A stretch of DNA of 64,000 bases from Gammaproteobacteria bacterium (GCA_016199745.1 JACQFZ010000070.1:62001-126000), one strand, 5' to 3'; numbered from the stretch's first letter, positions 35,910 to 48,502 are shown. The notes: generated by a model from the sequence alone, not told the origin. Made by a program: numbers and translations.

Positions 35910-38186
35910 TTAGGCGCGCTTGCGGCGCGATGTACGACTCTTCTTGCCAGCGCGTTTAGCGGTCCGCCGATTATTAGCACGACCACCGCTTTCTTTTTCT
36001 TTCGTCGGTGCGGCCGATTTGCCGACGAGCTCGAAGTCGATGCGCATCTCGTCCAGATCGACGCGGACGACGCGCACGCGAAGCGGATCGCCCAAGCGAA
36101 ACGTCTGATGCGTACGTTCGCCCACCAACCGATGTTTGGGGGCATCGAAATGGAAATAATCGTTGCCCAACGCCGTCACATGCACCAATCCGTCAACATA
36201 GACCTCGTTGAGCTCGACGAAGATGCCGAAGCCGGTGACGCCGGAGATGATACCGTCGAACTCCTCGCCGATGCGGTCCATCATGAATTCGGTCTTGAGC
36301 CATTTGTTGACCTCGCGCGTCGCGTCATCGGCGCGGCGTTCGGTCATCGAGCAGTGATCGCCCTGCTGGCGCGCAAGGTCGATCGACACCGGATGCGACT
36401 GGCGGCGGAGAATGTCCTTGATCGCGCGGTGCACCAGGAGATCGGGATAGCGCCGGATCGGCGAAGTAAAGTGCGCGTAGTTCTCGAAACCGAGCGCGAA
36501 GTGGCCGACGTTGTCCGGACTGTAGTGCGCCTGGCTCAAGCTGCGCAGCAACACGGTTTGAATGAGCCGCGCATCGGGCCGCTGCTGCACCGACGCCAGC
36601 AACTTGGCGTAGTGCTGCGCCTTCGGCGCGTCACCGCCGCCCAAATTGAGACCGAGCTCGAACAGGAAGGCGCGCAGGTCGGTCAGCTTCTCTTCGGTCG
36701 GTCCTTCGTGGATACGATACGGCGCCGGTATCTTGTGCTTCTTCAATAGTTCGGCGGCGCTGACGTTCGCCGCCAGCATGCATTCTTCGATGAGCTTGTG
36801 CGCGTCGTTGCGATGCAGCGGTACGATATTGCTGATCTTGCGTTGCTCGTCGAAGACGATGCGGGTCTCCGGGATTTCGAAGTCCACCGCCCCGCGCTGC
36901 TGGCGCGCGGCGTGCAACACCTTATATAGCGCGTACAGCTGCTCCAGCGGCGCGACCAGCGCCTCGTACTCGCGCCGCAATGTCGGATCGCGGTCCACCA
37001 GGATGGCGGCGACCTTGGTGTAGGTCAGCCGCGCCGCCGAGCGCATGACGGCTTCCATGAATCGGTGCTTGCGAATCTCGCCGCGCGGGCCGATGTGCAT
37101 TTCGCACGCCATGCACAGCCGGTCGACCTTCGGGTTGATCGAGCACAATACATTCGACAACACCTCCGGCAACATCGGGATGACGCGCTGCGGGAAATAC
37201 ACCGAGTTGCCGCGAGCATAAGCCTCGCGGTCGAGGGCGCTGTCGGGGCGCACGTAATGGGCGACGTCGGCGATCGCGACAATCAAGCGCCAGCCTTTGC
37301 CGTCGGGCTCGCAGTACACCGCGTCGTCGAAATCGCGCGCGTCTTCGCCGTCGATGGTTACGAGCGGCACGTGGCGCAGATCGGCGCGGTCGGCGATCGC
37401 ATTGGCCGGCACCTCAGTACCGAAATGCCCGGCCTCGTCGAGCACCGCGTCCGGCCACTCGTGTGGAATGTTGTGCGCACGGATCGAGACTTCGATCTCC
37501 ATGCCCGGCGCCATGTGATCGCCCAACACCTCGACCACGCGTCCCACCGGGCCGCTGCGCAACGTCGGTTGCTGCACGATTTCGGCGACTACGATCTGGC
37601 CGTCTTTGGCGTTTGCCTCCGAGCCGGTCGGGATGACGATGTCTTGGGCGATGCGCTTGTCAGACGGCGCAACGAAGCCGGTACGATCTTTGGCGACGTA
37701 GCGGCCGACGATGGTCTTGTGCGTGCGCTCGAGCATCTCGACGATCGAGCCGGTGCGCCGGCCGCGCTGGTCGAGACCGGTCACACATGCCAACACGCGA
37801 TCGCCGTGCAGCGCCTTGCGCATCTCGCGCGGCGCCAGGAACAGATCGTCGCCGCCGTCGTCCGGCACCAGAAAGCCGAAGCCGTCGGCATGGCCGATGA
37901 CACGCCCGCGTACCAGGTCCATTTTGTCCGGCAGCCCATAGAGCCGGCGGCGATTCTTGAACAGCTGGCCGTCGCGCTCCATCGCCCGCAACCGCCGCTC
38001 GAATGCCTCGCCGTCGCGCTCGCCCTCGACGTTCAGTGCCGCGGCAATTTCTTCAAACGACAGTGGTTCGCCGCGCTCGTTCAATAGCGCCAATATTGCC
38101 TCGCGGCTAGGCACGGGAAATTCGTATTTGGCGGCTTCGCGTTCTGCCATGGGGTCGCCCTTGGGCGACCGGTCTTGCGTTGACAT
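35910..38186 (-). CDS. rnr: Ribonuclease R
   Basis: Processive 3'-5' exoribonuclease that degrades structured RNA. It has 758 residues. An N-terminal winged helix (about 20-85, VPSREAILALLNERGEPLSFEEIA) is followed by cold-shock domains (about 90-240), the RNB catalytic domain with DGEDARDFDDAVYCEPDG (Mg2+ aspartates), an S1 domain (about 640-725) and a Lys/Arg-rich tail. ATG 38186 has weak Shine-Dalgarno support; ATG at residue 13 is possible. Divergent from the tRNA-Leu gene. Confidence 0.97.
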   Translation of the reverse strand: MSTQDRSPKGDPMAEREAAKYEFPVPSREAILALLNERGEPLSFEEIAAALNVEGERDGEAFERRLRAMERDGQLFKNRRRLYGLPDKMDLVRGRVIGHADGFGFLVPDDGGDDLFLAPREMRKALHGDRVLACVTGLDQRGRRTGSIVEMLERTHKTIVGRYVAKDRTGFVAPSDKRIAQDIVIPTGSEANAKDGQIVVAEIVQQPTLRSGPVGRVVEVLGDHMAPGMEIEVSIRAHNIPHEWPDAVLDEAGHFGTEVPANAIADRADLRHVPLVTIDGEDARDFDDAVYCEPDGKGWRLIVAIADVAHYVRPDSALDREAYARGNSVYFPQRVIPMLPEVLSNVLCSINPKVDRLCMACEMHIGPRGEIRKHRFMEAVMRSAARLTYTKVAAILVDRDPTLRREYEALVAPLEQLYALYKVLHAARQQRGAVDFEIPETRIVFDEQRKISNIVPLHRNDAHKLIEECMLAANVSAAELLKKHKIPAPYRIHEGPTEEKLTDLRAFLFELGLNLGGGDAPKAQHYAKLLASVQQRPDARLIQTVLLRSLSQAHYSPDNVGHFALGFENYAHFTSPIRRYPDLLVHRAIKDILRRQSHPVSIDLARQQGDHCSMTERRADDATREVNKWLKTEFMMDRIGEEFDGIISGVTGFGIFVELNEVYVDGLVHVTALGNDYFHFDAPKHRLVGERTHQTFRLGDPLRVRVVRVDLDEMRIDFELVGKSAAPTKEKESGGRANNRRTAKRAGKKSRTSRRKRA

Positions 38187-38249
38187 GAATTTAGGCTCTC
38201 GGTACAGTGCGCCTCCGCTCGAAACCGTCGCTTTTCTCGCGACGTTTCT

Positions 38250-38337
<88 letters not shown>

Positions 38338-38370
38338 GATTATCACCGCGCGCGACCCTAAATAGAAGCG

Positions 38371-38399
38371 AGCGTAGACGAAAAAGTCTGCACGCTTTT
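38371..38399 (+). terminator. Possible terminator downstream of tRNA-Leu
   Basis: AGCGTAGAC (38371-38379) can pair with GTCT plus ACGCT (38386-38396, two bulged bases) around a GAAAAA loop, followed by TTTC. It lies 33 bases past the tRNA. Confidence 0.5.
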
Positions 38400-38763
38400 C
38401 GGCGCGGCGAGTCTTTCGTGCGTTCCCGTAACACGCATCGTCGTTTCTCGATCTATCGATTCGGCTCGATCTCGTCCGGTACTCCCCGCTTACCGGGACA
38501 CTAGCGTCGCCCAAATTCGGCGCTCGGCCTCCGCGCAACGACAATCAGCGCGTCGAACCGTCGGCTTTTCGACGCGCTGATGTCGGTTTGCCGACACGGC
38601 GTCCTTCCACATATCTCACGAATCCCCGGCGCGTTGTAAACAAAATAAACGGTGCTACTTAATTCCGCTTAACCGTTCACTTCGGGTAATCGAGGTGGAA
38701 CGGGACTTGCAGCTTGGTATGGCAAACACAACAGATTGACGTCAGTCAGCTAGGCAGGAACGA
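38400..38763. other. Non-coding interval with a 14-bp hairpin, upstream of the pilin operon
   Basis: No gene is supported here. The main structure is a perfect 14-bp inverted repeat (38544-38557 with 38568-38581, core TCAGCGCGTCGAA/TTCGACGCGCTGA, 10-base loop). It overlaps by one base a smaller hairpin TGTCGG/CCGACA at 38581-38596. No T-run follows. The pilin promoter should lie in 38620-38750, but I see no convincing -35/-10 pair or sigma54 box. Confidence 0.6.
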
Positions 38764-39312
38764 ATGGGGCTTGGGCAAAAAACCTTCTTACGCCGTCACT
38801 CGCGAGTATCGACTATTCGCCGGGTACGCGGCTTTACATTGGTAGAGCTGATGATGACGCTCGCCATCGCCGTTATTTTAGGCACCGTCGCCATACCCAG
38901 CATGCGCTCCATCATCAATGCCAATCGGCTCGCCAGCACGACCAACGACTTTGTCAGCAGCTTATCGCTTGCCCGCTCGGAAGCACTAAAGCGCGGATTT
39001 AACGCCGTCGTTTGTAAATCGGGCGGCGGCACAACTTGCGTAACCACCGGCACCTGGGACAACGGCTGGATCGTGTTTGCCGATCTCGACAACAGCAACA
39101 GCTGGAGCACCGGCGATGTCTTGATCCGCCGTTACGATAGCTTGGGATCAAGCACCGCCATTACCACTTCCAGCAACTCCATTGTTTACGACCGCCAAGG
39201 CCAGGCAACCGCGTCGGCGACCTACACCGTCTGCAATTCGGCGGTAAGCAAAAAGAAAGTCGTTACCGTCAGCACCTCGGGGCAACACGCGCTGACGTCA
39301 GGAACCTGCTGA
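38764..39312 (+). CDS. fimT: Type IV minor pilin, GspH/FimT (FimU) family
   Basis: A prepilin of 182 residues. A long basic leader ends at G23, then FTLVELMMTLAIAVILGTVA, the N-methylation and PilD-processing site with Glu5. A GspH/FimT-type globular domain follows, including SLARSEALKRGFNAVVCKSG, GWIVFADLDN and YDRQGQATAS. Minor pilins of this class help prime pilus assembly at the tip. AGGA precedes the ATG. First gene of a six-gene pilus tip operon. Confidence 0.9.
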   Translation: MGLGQKTFLRRHSRVSTIRRVRGFTLVELMMTLAIAVILGTVAIPSMRSIINANRLASTTNDFVSSLSLARSEALKRGFNAVVCKSGGGTTCVTTGTWDNGWIVFADLDNSNSWSTGDVLIRRYDSLGSSTAITTSSNSIVYDRQGQATASATYTVCNSAVSKKKVVTVSTSGQHALTSGTC

Positions 39313-39314
39313 CC

Positions 39315-39812
39315 ATGTCCACCCTTCGCAACTACAACACCGGGACCAGCTTGATCGAAGTGCTGGTGTCGGTACTCGTGTTGTCGATTGGTTTGCTCGG
39401 CCTGGCGATGATGCAGGTGCAAGGCATGCAATCGAATACCGACGCTTACCTGCGAACCCAGGCATCGATATTCGCTTACGAAATTATTGATCGTATGCGT
39501 GCCAATCCGGCTGCCGCTAGCAGCGGGTCTTACACCGTAGCGACGACAACCGCCGCTACTACGAAAATCACCAGCTATAGCGGTTGCAGTGGCAACGACG
39601 GCGCTTGTAATTGCGCTGACGTCGACGTGACATGCAGCACCAGTAACCTCGCGCTTTATGACCTTGGTAAATGGTACGAAGAACAAGCGCGCATACTGCC
39701 GGCGGCGAGCGATAAATCGACGATCAGCAAAAGCGGTAACGAGTACACCATCGTCATTCGCTGGATGGAACGCGAGCTGTCGATGAGCCAGTCGTGGGTG
39801 ATCGAATTATGA
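39315..39812 (+). CDS. pilV: Type IV pilus minor pilin PilV
   Basis: A prepilin of 165 residues. The leader ends at G10, then TSLIEVLVSVLVLSIGLLGLA, the PilV signature with Glu5. It contains several Cys in YSGCSGNDGACNCADVDVTC, likely disulphide-bonded in the periplasm. The C-terminal part holds VIRWMERELS. It begins 2 bases after the previous stop. Its own TGA overlaps the pilW ATG. Confidence 0.9.
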   Translation: MSTLRNYNTGTSLIEVLVSVLVLSIGLLGLAMMQVQGMQSNTDAYLRTQASIFAYEIIDRMRANPAAASSGSYTVATTTAATTKITSYSGCSGNDGACNCADVDVTCSTSNLALYDLGKWYEEQARILPAASDKSTISKSGNEYTIVIRWMERELSMSQSWVIEL

Positions 39813-40882
39813 AACGCGCCAAGGTTCCAACAGCCGGCTTCAGTCTCGTCGAACTAATGGTAGCGATGGTAATCGGCTTAATCGTGTTGGGCGCTGCCAC
39901 CAGTCTTTTTGTCGACAGCAAAAAGAATTATGTCGTGCAGGACAGTCTCGCACGGTTGCAAGAAAATGCTCGCTTCGCCATGCAGAAAATGGTGCGCGAT
40001 CTACGGATGGCCGGTTATTACGGTTGCGCCGACGACATAACGGCCATTACCAATACGTTGAACCAATCCGCCGCTGGCGGCAGCTACGATACTAGCGATC
40101 CGATCCAAGGATCCGAAAGCAAGAGTAACTGGTATCCGACAGCGAGCCCGGCGGTCGCCCCGCCGACCACTATGCGTACTGGCACAGATGCGTTCACGGT
40201 TCGGTATCTCGACCCAGGCATATCGACAACCATCGATTCACCGTTTATGCCGAACACCTCAGCGGCACTTCATACCCCTGGCGGTAGCGGCCTTGCGGTA
40301 GGCGATATCGTGTTTATCCACGACTGCAGCGCCGGTGCGATTTTTCAAATTACCGGCCCTAGCGATCCGAATGGCGGCACCATCGTCCATAACACCGGCG
40401 GCTCAACGCCGGGCAACTCCACTAAGGATTTGGGCAAGATCTTTGAGGGCGATGCCAAAATTTCCAAGTATTACTACGCCATGTATTACATCGCCCCAAG
40501 CACCACCGCCGGTTGGTCGTTATACCGCCAAACCGTCAACTCCGCCGGCGCCCAGACCGAGGAATTGGCGGCCGGCATCGAAGATCTCGAGCTGCTGTAT
40601 GGCGAAGATACGACCAACGGCGACAAGGTCCCCGATGTTTATCGCAAGGCGAGCGCTGTCGGCAACTGGGACAACGTCGTTAGCGTCCGTGTCGGTTTGC
40701 TCGCTCGCACCCTGGCCAACACCGACAGCGGCAATACCACACACGGTGCCTTCTTAGATACGACGACGGGCTATGACGTCGACGGCGATGGCGCTAATGA
40801 AACTAACTTCAGTGCGGCGCAAAACGATAAATACGAACGCCGCATTTTCCGAAACACCGTAACGTTGCGGAACCGCCAATGA
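39809..40882 (+). CDS. pilW: Type IV pilus minor pilin PilW
   Basis: A prepilin of 357 residues. ATG 39809 overlaps the pilV stop as ATGA and gives leader MKRAKVPTAG, then FSLVELMVAMVIGLIVLGAAT. The PilW globular domain follows: FAMQKMVRDLRMAGYYGC, then a region ending LEDLELLYGEDTTNGDKVPDVYR and VVSVRVGLLARTL. A start at 39794 would lie inside pilV without benefit. Its stop overlaps the pilX ATG. Confidence 0.92.
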   Translation: MKRAKVPTAGFSLVELMVAMVIGLIVLGAATSLFVDSKKNYVVQDSLARLQENARFAMQKMVRDLRMAGYYGCADDITAITNTLNQSAAGGSYDTSDPIQGSESKSNWYPTASPAVAPPTTMRTGTDAFTVRYLDPGISTTIDSPFMPNTSAALHTPGGSGLAVGDIVFIHDCSAGAIFQITGPSDPNGGTIVHNTGGSTPGNSTKDLGKIFEGDAKISKYYYAMYYIAPSTTAGWSLYRQTVNSAGAQTEELAAGIEDLELLYGEDTTNGDKVPDVYRKASAVGNWDNVVSVRVGLLARTLANTDSGNTTHGAFLDTTTGYDVDGDGANETNFSAAQNDKYERRIFRNTVTLRNRQ

Positions 40883-41367
40883 CCACGCCACGCACCACTC
40901 GCATCACTGTTCCAATCACCCGTTATCACTGTTCTATTGATAAGCGCCAGCGCGGCGTTGCCTTGGCGATGGCGCTGATCCTACTGCTCGTACTGACCGT
41001 CTTAGGCATATCGGCGATGGGCACCAGCTCGGTTCAAGCGGTAATGGCGCGCAGCATTCAAGACACGCAACGCGCCTTCGAGGCGGCGGAATCGGGCTTA
41101 AATAAGGCCATTAACACCGCCGGTAGCTTCGACCTTTACCAAGCCGTAAATAACAACTTTACTTTTGGTAGCGGCGGCGCTCAGACCAGCGCCGCCGTTA
41201 CGACCGAATTCTTGTCGTTTGCCGCGCCGACCCGCGGCAGCGGCTATAGCGCCGTCAATTTCGACTCCGCCAATTTCGATCAGAGCAGCGTCGGCGCGGT
41301 TAGCACGACCAGTGCCAAGACTACCTTACATCAGGGCGTCAGCCAGATCGTTAATAAATCCGAATAA
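40879..41367 (+). CDS. pilX: Type IV pilus assembly protein PilX
   Basis: A 162-residue prepilin-like protein. The processing region is RQRGVALAMALILLLVLTVLGISAMGTSS, lacking Glu5 as is usual for PilX and GspK-type pilins. The PilX N-terminal segment continues VMARSIQDTQRAFEAAESGLN. It overlaps the pilW stop by ATGA. About 30 residues precede the hydrophobic segment, long for a prepilin leader, so an internal start is possible. Confidence 0.85.
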   Translation: MTTPRTTRITVPITRYHCSIDKRQRGVALAMALILLLVLTVLGISAMGTSSVQAVMARSIQDTQRAFEAAESGLNKAINTAGSFDLYQAVNNNFTFGSGGAQTSAAVTTEFLSFAAPTRGSGYSAVNFDSANFDQSSVGAVSTTSAKTTLHQGVSQIVNKSE

Positions 41368-41378
41368 GGGGTATCGAA

Positions 41379-44300
41379 ATGATCCTCAAACGTACGCTCA
41401 TTGCTCTGGGTACTGCCGCGCTCGCTGGATACGCGGCATCCGGCTTTTCGTTAGACACCGATATTTATCTGGAGCCGCCGTCGGTGTCGCGCAACGATGC
41501 GCCAAACGTGCTGATCATCTTGGGCAATTCATCGAGAGCGGCCGGCACCTACATTTCCACCCCTGCCGTTTACAGCGCGGCTACGACATACACCTACGAA
41601 GGTGCCGGCACTACCTTTGTAAGCGATAGGATTTATTGGATACAAGGTGCGCAAACAACACCATCGTCGGCTACGACTTATGCCAACCAATATTTCGAGA
41701 AGGCCAACAACAAATGCTATTCCGCCGGTCTTCCTTGGTATAACAATGTGACCACGCCGCTGACCGGAAAAACAGCGACCATAGGTGGCGCGATCAGCGC
41801 CGGTGGTACCGCCGATTGGTCGACGATCAGCAGCACCGACACGCGTACCGCGGTATTGGAATGCAACGAGGACGACAATACCGGCAACGCCGCCACCGAG
41901 GCAAACGCGAGCTACAAATATCTTAAAAAGAACACCCACATTTATGTATCGAGCAGCCCAAGATACACCGGCGGCTTCACCACAATCACCGTATATACCG
42001 GCAACTACCTCAACTATCTGACTAACACCACCACGACGTCGGCGACACAGCTCAGCGTCGCCCAGGGTGTTGCCAAAGACATTATCGATTCCAACCCCGG
42101 CGTTAACTTTGGGCTGATGCTGTTTAACAGCAACAGCACCACGCCGCACGGCGGTTATGTCGCCAAGGCCATCGGTAGTACTGCGACCAGCATTAAAACA
42201 GCGATCGACGCCATCGCTCCGCGCCCCTATCCCAATAGCATTCCGGCGGACGGTTGGAAAACGACGGATGTATGTAATCCGGCCAATGCTCCTGTGCCCA
42301 CCGCATGCGACGATGCCACACTGACGACTATCGGCCGACCGCTAGCGGAAACGTTTTATGAAGCAAAGTTATATTTAGCCGGCGAGTTGCCGAGGTACGG
42401 ATATCCAACACCGTCACCGACACCGGCAGCCGATACCGGCGCAAAAGATGCCGACGGCACGTACAAAACGCCGTTCCTCTATACCTGTCAGCAGGCCTAC
42501 ATCATTCTGATTACGGGCGGCAATCCGTGGATGTCAGGGTCCGATGACACCGATGCCGATACGCTAATTAGCAGCCTCAGCAGTATCGGTTCGTTCAACG
42601 CGGCCTACACCTACGGCAACTCGAGCAAAATGGATGAGCTCGCGCGCTGGATGTATAACAACGACTTGATCAGTAACACCGACCTCGCCAACAGCCAACG
42701 CGTCATCACTTATACCGTCGGTTTTTCCTTGAGCTCGGACTCATCGACCAGCGACGGGCAAAAAGACATCGACGGTTCGCAACTCCTGCAGGACACCGCC
42801 AATAACGGCCACGGCCGTTATTACACGGCCACCAACAGCCCGACCCTCACGAGCGCCTTACAAGCGGCCTTGGTGGAAATCCAGACGACCAATAGTTCGT
42901 TCGCCGCACCGGCACTGTCGGTCAATGCGTTCAACAAATTGTTCAACCGCGACGAGGTTTACTTCGCGCTGTTTAAGCCGTCGAACACGCAGTTCTGGGA
43001 CGGCAACGTTAAGAAGTTCAAGCTCTGCGCCGACACCACGAATGCCACATGTACGTTCGGCGAAGTGGTCGACAAGGATGGCACGCCGGCCATCGATTCC
43101 GTCACGCAACGTATTAAGGACACATCAACCAGTTATTGGACCACCAGCGCCGATGGCGGCACGGTCGCGCTCGGCGGTGCCGGCAGTCAAATCCCGGCGC
43201 CAGCGTCACGCAAGGTTTATACCTATCTGGGGAGTTATTCGGGTCTGTCGTCGACAAGTCCGGCGACGCTGGTGCGGATCGGCAATACCACCGGCAATAC
43301 GATCTACGATACCGCCATTAATAATCCCACCATTCTCGGCATCGCTGATACGAGTGGCAGCTCGGCGTCAACCAATGCGACCGATACCACAAACGTTACC
43401 AACCTCCTCAACTGGATCTTGGGTACCGATTCGTATGACAGCGATGCCGATAGCTTAATTACCGACACGCGCTGGGTACACTCCGATCCTTTGCACAGCC
43501 GACCCGTCGCCATTACCTACGGCGGCACCAGCGCGGATCCCATTATCAAACTCTTTTACTCATCCAATGACGGCGCCGTACGTATGGTCAACGATTACAA
43601 CGGCCAGGAAGAATGGGCATTCATTCCGAGCGAGCTGTTGTCATCGATCGAATACACCACCTCTCAAGACGCTGTCGGCGACCATCTTTATGGTGTCGAC
43701 GGCACCGCAACATTCTTGATCACCGACGCTGACAACGATGGCAAAATCGAACCACCGGACGACAAAGTTTATATGTATATCGGCATGCGACGCGGTGGCA
43801 AAAACATCTATGCGTTTGACGTGACCCCGTCGGCCACGCTGACGGATCGGAGTTCGGTTACCGGTATCACGCCGAAGCTTATGTGGGTGATACGGGGTGG
43901 TGTCGATAGTAGCTACCTTAAGTTGGCGCAAACCTGGTCGAAGCCAGCCGTCGCCCGTATTCGTTACGGTTGCAGCGGCGCGGATTGCGATACCGACGAC
44001 AACTCGGCGGAAACCGTTTTGATTTTTGGCGGCGGTTATGATCCGTTGGAAGATGACGTGATGCCGGTACAGGCGGCGGTCACGGCAACCAGCAAAATCG
44101 GCAACGCCATCTATATTGTCGATCCGCTAACGGGCGCGCGGCTGTGGTGGGCCAGCGATGGTAACGACTCTGCCGGTAATACGCCGACGAAAACCTTAAG
44201 CGCTATGAAATTCAGTATCGCATCGGATCTAGCGTTGATGGATTCGAACCACGATGGCGAAATCGACCGCATCTACGTCGGTGACACAGGCGGCCAACTG

Positions 44301-45191
44301 TGGCGTATCGATCTCGGCTCGACGTTGAAATCGAACAGCAACGGCAACACCACCGGCTTCGTATTTGCCGACGTCGGTTGCACGCCGTCGGCCTCCACCC
44401 CCAGCCCGACTCGTTCGAACTGTACTGGCATCAATGATTATGATCGGCGCAAATTCTTTTATCCGCCGGATGTCACCCAGGTGAACGACAACCAATATGA
44501 GGACATCGCCGAGGCGAAATATGATTTAGTGGCAATCACCAGTGGCGACCGCGAGGATCCGGTCGATCTGCTAACCGCAGGATCGACACCCGTGAAAAAC
44601 CGCATCTACGCTTTCCGCGACTACAAAATCGACTCATATGCGGTCGCAAGCCCTAGCCTGCCGAGCTCGCCGCTGAAGGATTCCAACCTATATGACGCCA
44701 CAAGCAACGTTCTACAGGACGCGGCCAACGCTGGCTATACGGCCGCGCTGACCTCTATCAAGGCCGGGAAAGGTTGGTATATCGATCTCAAAGAATCGGG
44801 ATCGGCGCCTAACGGTGCACCCGCCACTTGGCCGTGGGTCGGCGAAAAAGGCTTGGCGAAACCCGTGATCTTCGACGGTGTTCTATTCGCCACGACTTAT
44901 ACGCCGGCAAACGACGTTAATGCGACCCTGACCTGCTCCTCGAGCGAAGGACTCGCCAAAATTTATGGCCTAAACTATTTAAATGCGACGGCAGCCGTCG
45001 ACTTTAATGCCGACGGCACCATATCGACCAGCGAACGGTCCTACAATCTTGGCGGCGGTATCCCATCGGAAACCGTAATCGTCATCCGCGAGGGCGGCGT
45101 AACCAGCCTCGTCGGTACTAGCGGCGGCGCGGCGCGCCCGAACATCAATAGTCAATTGCCGAGGTTTAAGACGTTCTGGTACGAAGAGTAG
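41379..45191 (+). CDS. pilY1: PilY1 pilus tip adhesin
   Basis: A large secreted type IV pilus tip protein, 1,270 residues, acting in adhesion, pilus extension and surface sensing. A signal peptide covers residues 1-24. A von Willebrand A-like region (about 42-520) follows, then a C-terminal PilY1 beta-propeller (about 700-1200). Two Ca2+-loop motifs are seen: DADNDGKIE (783-791) and DSNHDGEID (955-963); the second matches the calcium loop described in P. aeruginosa PilY1. The VWA metal site that is usually DxSxS reads GNSSR at 49-53, so metal binding there is probably lost. The gene is full length with no frameshift. Confidence 0.93.
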   Translation: MILKRTLIALGTAALAGYAASGFSLDTDIYLEPPSVSRNDAPNVLIILGNSSRAAGTYISTPAVYSAATTYTYEGAGTTFVSDRIYWIQGAQTTPSSATTYANQYFEKANNKCYSAGLPWYNNVTTPLTGKTATIGGAISAGGTADWSTISSTDTRTAVLECNEDDNTGNAATEANASYKYLKKNTHIYVSSSPRYTGGFTTITVYTGNYLNYLTNTTTTSATQLSVAQGVAKDIIDSNPGVNFGLMLFNSNSTTPHGGYVAKAIGSTATSIKTAIDAIAPRPYPNSIPADGWKTTDVCNPANAPVPTACDDATLTTIGRPLAETFYEAKLYLAGELPRYGYPTPSPTPAADTGAKDADGTYKTPFLYTCQQAYIILITGGNPWMSGSDDTDADTLISSLSSIGSFNAAYTYGNSSKMDELARWMYNNDLISNTDLANSQRVITYTVGFSLSSDSSTSDGQKDIDGSQLLQDTANNGHGRYYTATNSPTLTSALQAALVEIQTTNSSFAAPALSVNAFNKLFNRDEVYFALFKPSNTQFWDGNVKKFKLCADTTNATCTFGEVVDKDGTPAIDSVTQRIKDTSTSYWTTSADGGTVALGGAGSQIPAPASRKVYTYLGSYSGLSSTSPATLVRIGNTTGNTIYDTAINNPTILGIADTSGSSASTNATDTTNVTNLLNWILGTDSYDSDADSLITDTRWVHSDPLHSRPVAITYGGTSADPIIKLFYSSNDGAVRMVNDYNGQEEWAFIPSELLSSIEYTTSQDAVGDHLYGVDGTATFLITDADNDGKIEPPDDKVYMYIGMRRGGKNIYAFDVTPSATLTDRSSVTGITPKLMWVIRGGVDSSYLKLAQTWSKPAVARIRYGCSGADCDTDDNSAETVLIFGGGYDPLEDDVMPVQAAVTATSKIGNAIYIVDPLTGARLWWASDGNDSAGNTPTKTLSAMKFSIASDLALMDSNHDGEIDRIYVGDTGGQLWRIDLGSTLKSNSNGNTTGFVFADVGCTPSASTPSPTRSNCTGINDYDRRKFFYPPDVTQVNDNQYEDIAEAKYDLVAITSGDREDPVDLLTAGSTPVKNRIYAFRDYKIDSYAVASPSLPSSPLKDSNLYDATSNVLQDAANAGYTAALTSIKAGKGWYIDLKESGSAPNGAPATWPWVGEKGLAKPVIFDGVLFATTYTPANDVNATLTCSSSEGLAKIYGLNYLNATAAVDFNADGTISTSERSYNLGGGIPSETVIVIREGGVTSLVGTSGGAARPNINSQLPRFKTFWYEE

Positions 45192-45235
45192 CGATAACAA
45201 CACGGATTATTGCAACGAGTGAGGAACGAAACGCC

Positions 45236-45763
45236 ATGCATCGAACCGTTCGATCAACGGAGAATCAACACGGTGGGCAGCACGGATTTACGCTAATTGA
45301 GTTGATGATCACCGTGGTAATCATCGGCATCCTGGCCGCCATTGCCTTTCCGAGCTACCAGAATCAAATGAAGAAGTCGCGTAGATCGGACGCGCAATTA
45401 ATTCTGGCGCAGGTCGCCGGCTTGCAAGAAAAATACTATTCGCAGTGCAGCTACTACGCCAAAACACCGAACGGCACACGCAGCTGCGGTACTGCCGCCG
45501 ATAACGCGGATTCGATCCTCGGTCTGACTTCTACATCAAGTGGTAACGGTTACTACACCCTGTCATTAACCGCCGGCACTATCGACGGTCTGACAAACGC
45601 GTCCGGCTGCACGACATTTTCCTGCGGTTTCACTGCCATCGCGACGCCCACGGTTTCTGGTGTTCAGGCCAGCAACGGCAAATTACGAGTGGACTCCATG
45701 GGCGTACGGCAGTGGGACAAAAACAATGACAGTTCTTACACCGCCAAGTGGAGCGACTCTTAG
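45236..45763 (+). CDS. pilE: Type IV pilin PilE-family
   Basis: A prepilin of 175 residues. The 17-residue leader ends at G17, followed by FTLIELMITVVIIGILAAIAFPSYQNQMKKSRRSDAQ, the classical class IVa pilin N-terminus with Glu5. The C-terminal domain has Cys pairs (C-SYYAKTPNGTRSC and GCTTFSC). Its place after pilY1 marks it as the PilE minor pilin of the tip operon rather than the major pilin PilA. The stop is 8 bases from the convergent purA stop. Confidence 0.92.
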   Translation: MHRTVRSTENQHGGQHGFTLIELMITVVIIGILAAIAFPSYQNQMKKSRRSDAQLILAQVAGLQEKYYSQCSYYAKTPNGTRSCGTAADNADSILGLTSTSSGNGYYTLSLTAGTIDGLTNASGCTTFSCGFTAIATPTVSGVQASNGKLRVDSMGVRQWDKNNDSSYTAKWSDS

Positions 45764-45771
45764 CGACGACC

Positions 45772-48283
<2,512 letters not shown>

Positions 48284-48287
48284 GGCG

Positions 48288-48476
48288 TTAAGGGTTGACG
48301 AGGAACAGCAATAGCACACCGAGCAGCATGCTCACAAAACCCATTAGGCGCAACTGGGAATCCGTCAGCTGGCTCATGGCGTCGAGCGCCTGCCGCAACA
48401 TCGGCGGGCTGGCGAACGGCAGCAGCCCTTCAAGCACCAGCACCAATGCCAATGCAACTGCGAGATCGTGCAACAT
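48288..48476 (-). CDS. DUF2065 (YjeT) small membrane protein
   Basis: A 62-residue protein with two hydrophobic helices (about 4-22 and 43-60) and the family features LALVLVLEGLLPFASP and LRLMGFVSMLLGVLLLF. This YjeT-like protein lies between hflC and purA in many gammaproteobacteria. Function unknown, inner membrane. Confidence 0.88.
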   Translation of the reverse strand: MLHDLAVALALVLVLEGLLPFASPPMLRQALDAMSQLTDSQLRLMGFVSMLLGVLLLFLVNP

Positions 48477-48502
48477 TCGAACGGAATCGCCTTAGAGTCG
48501 AA

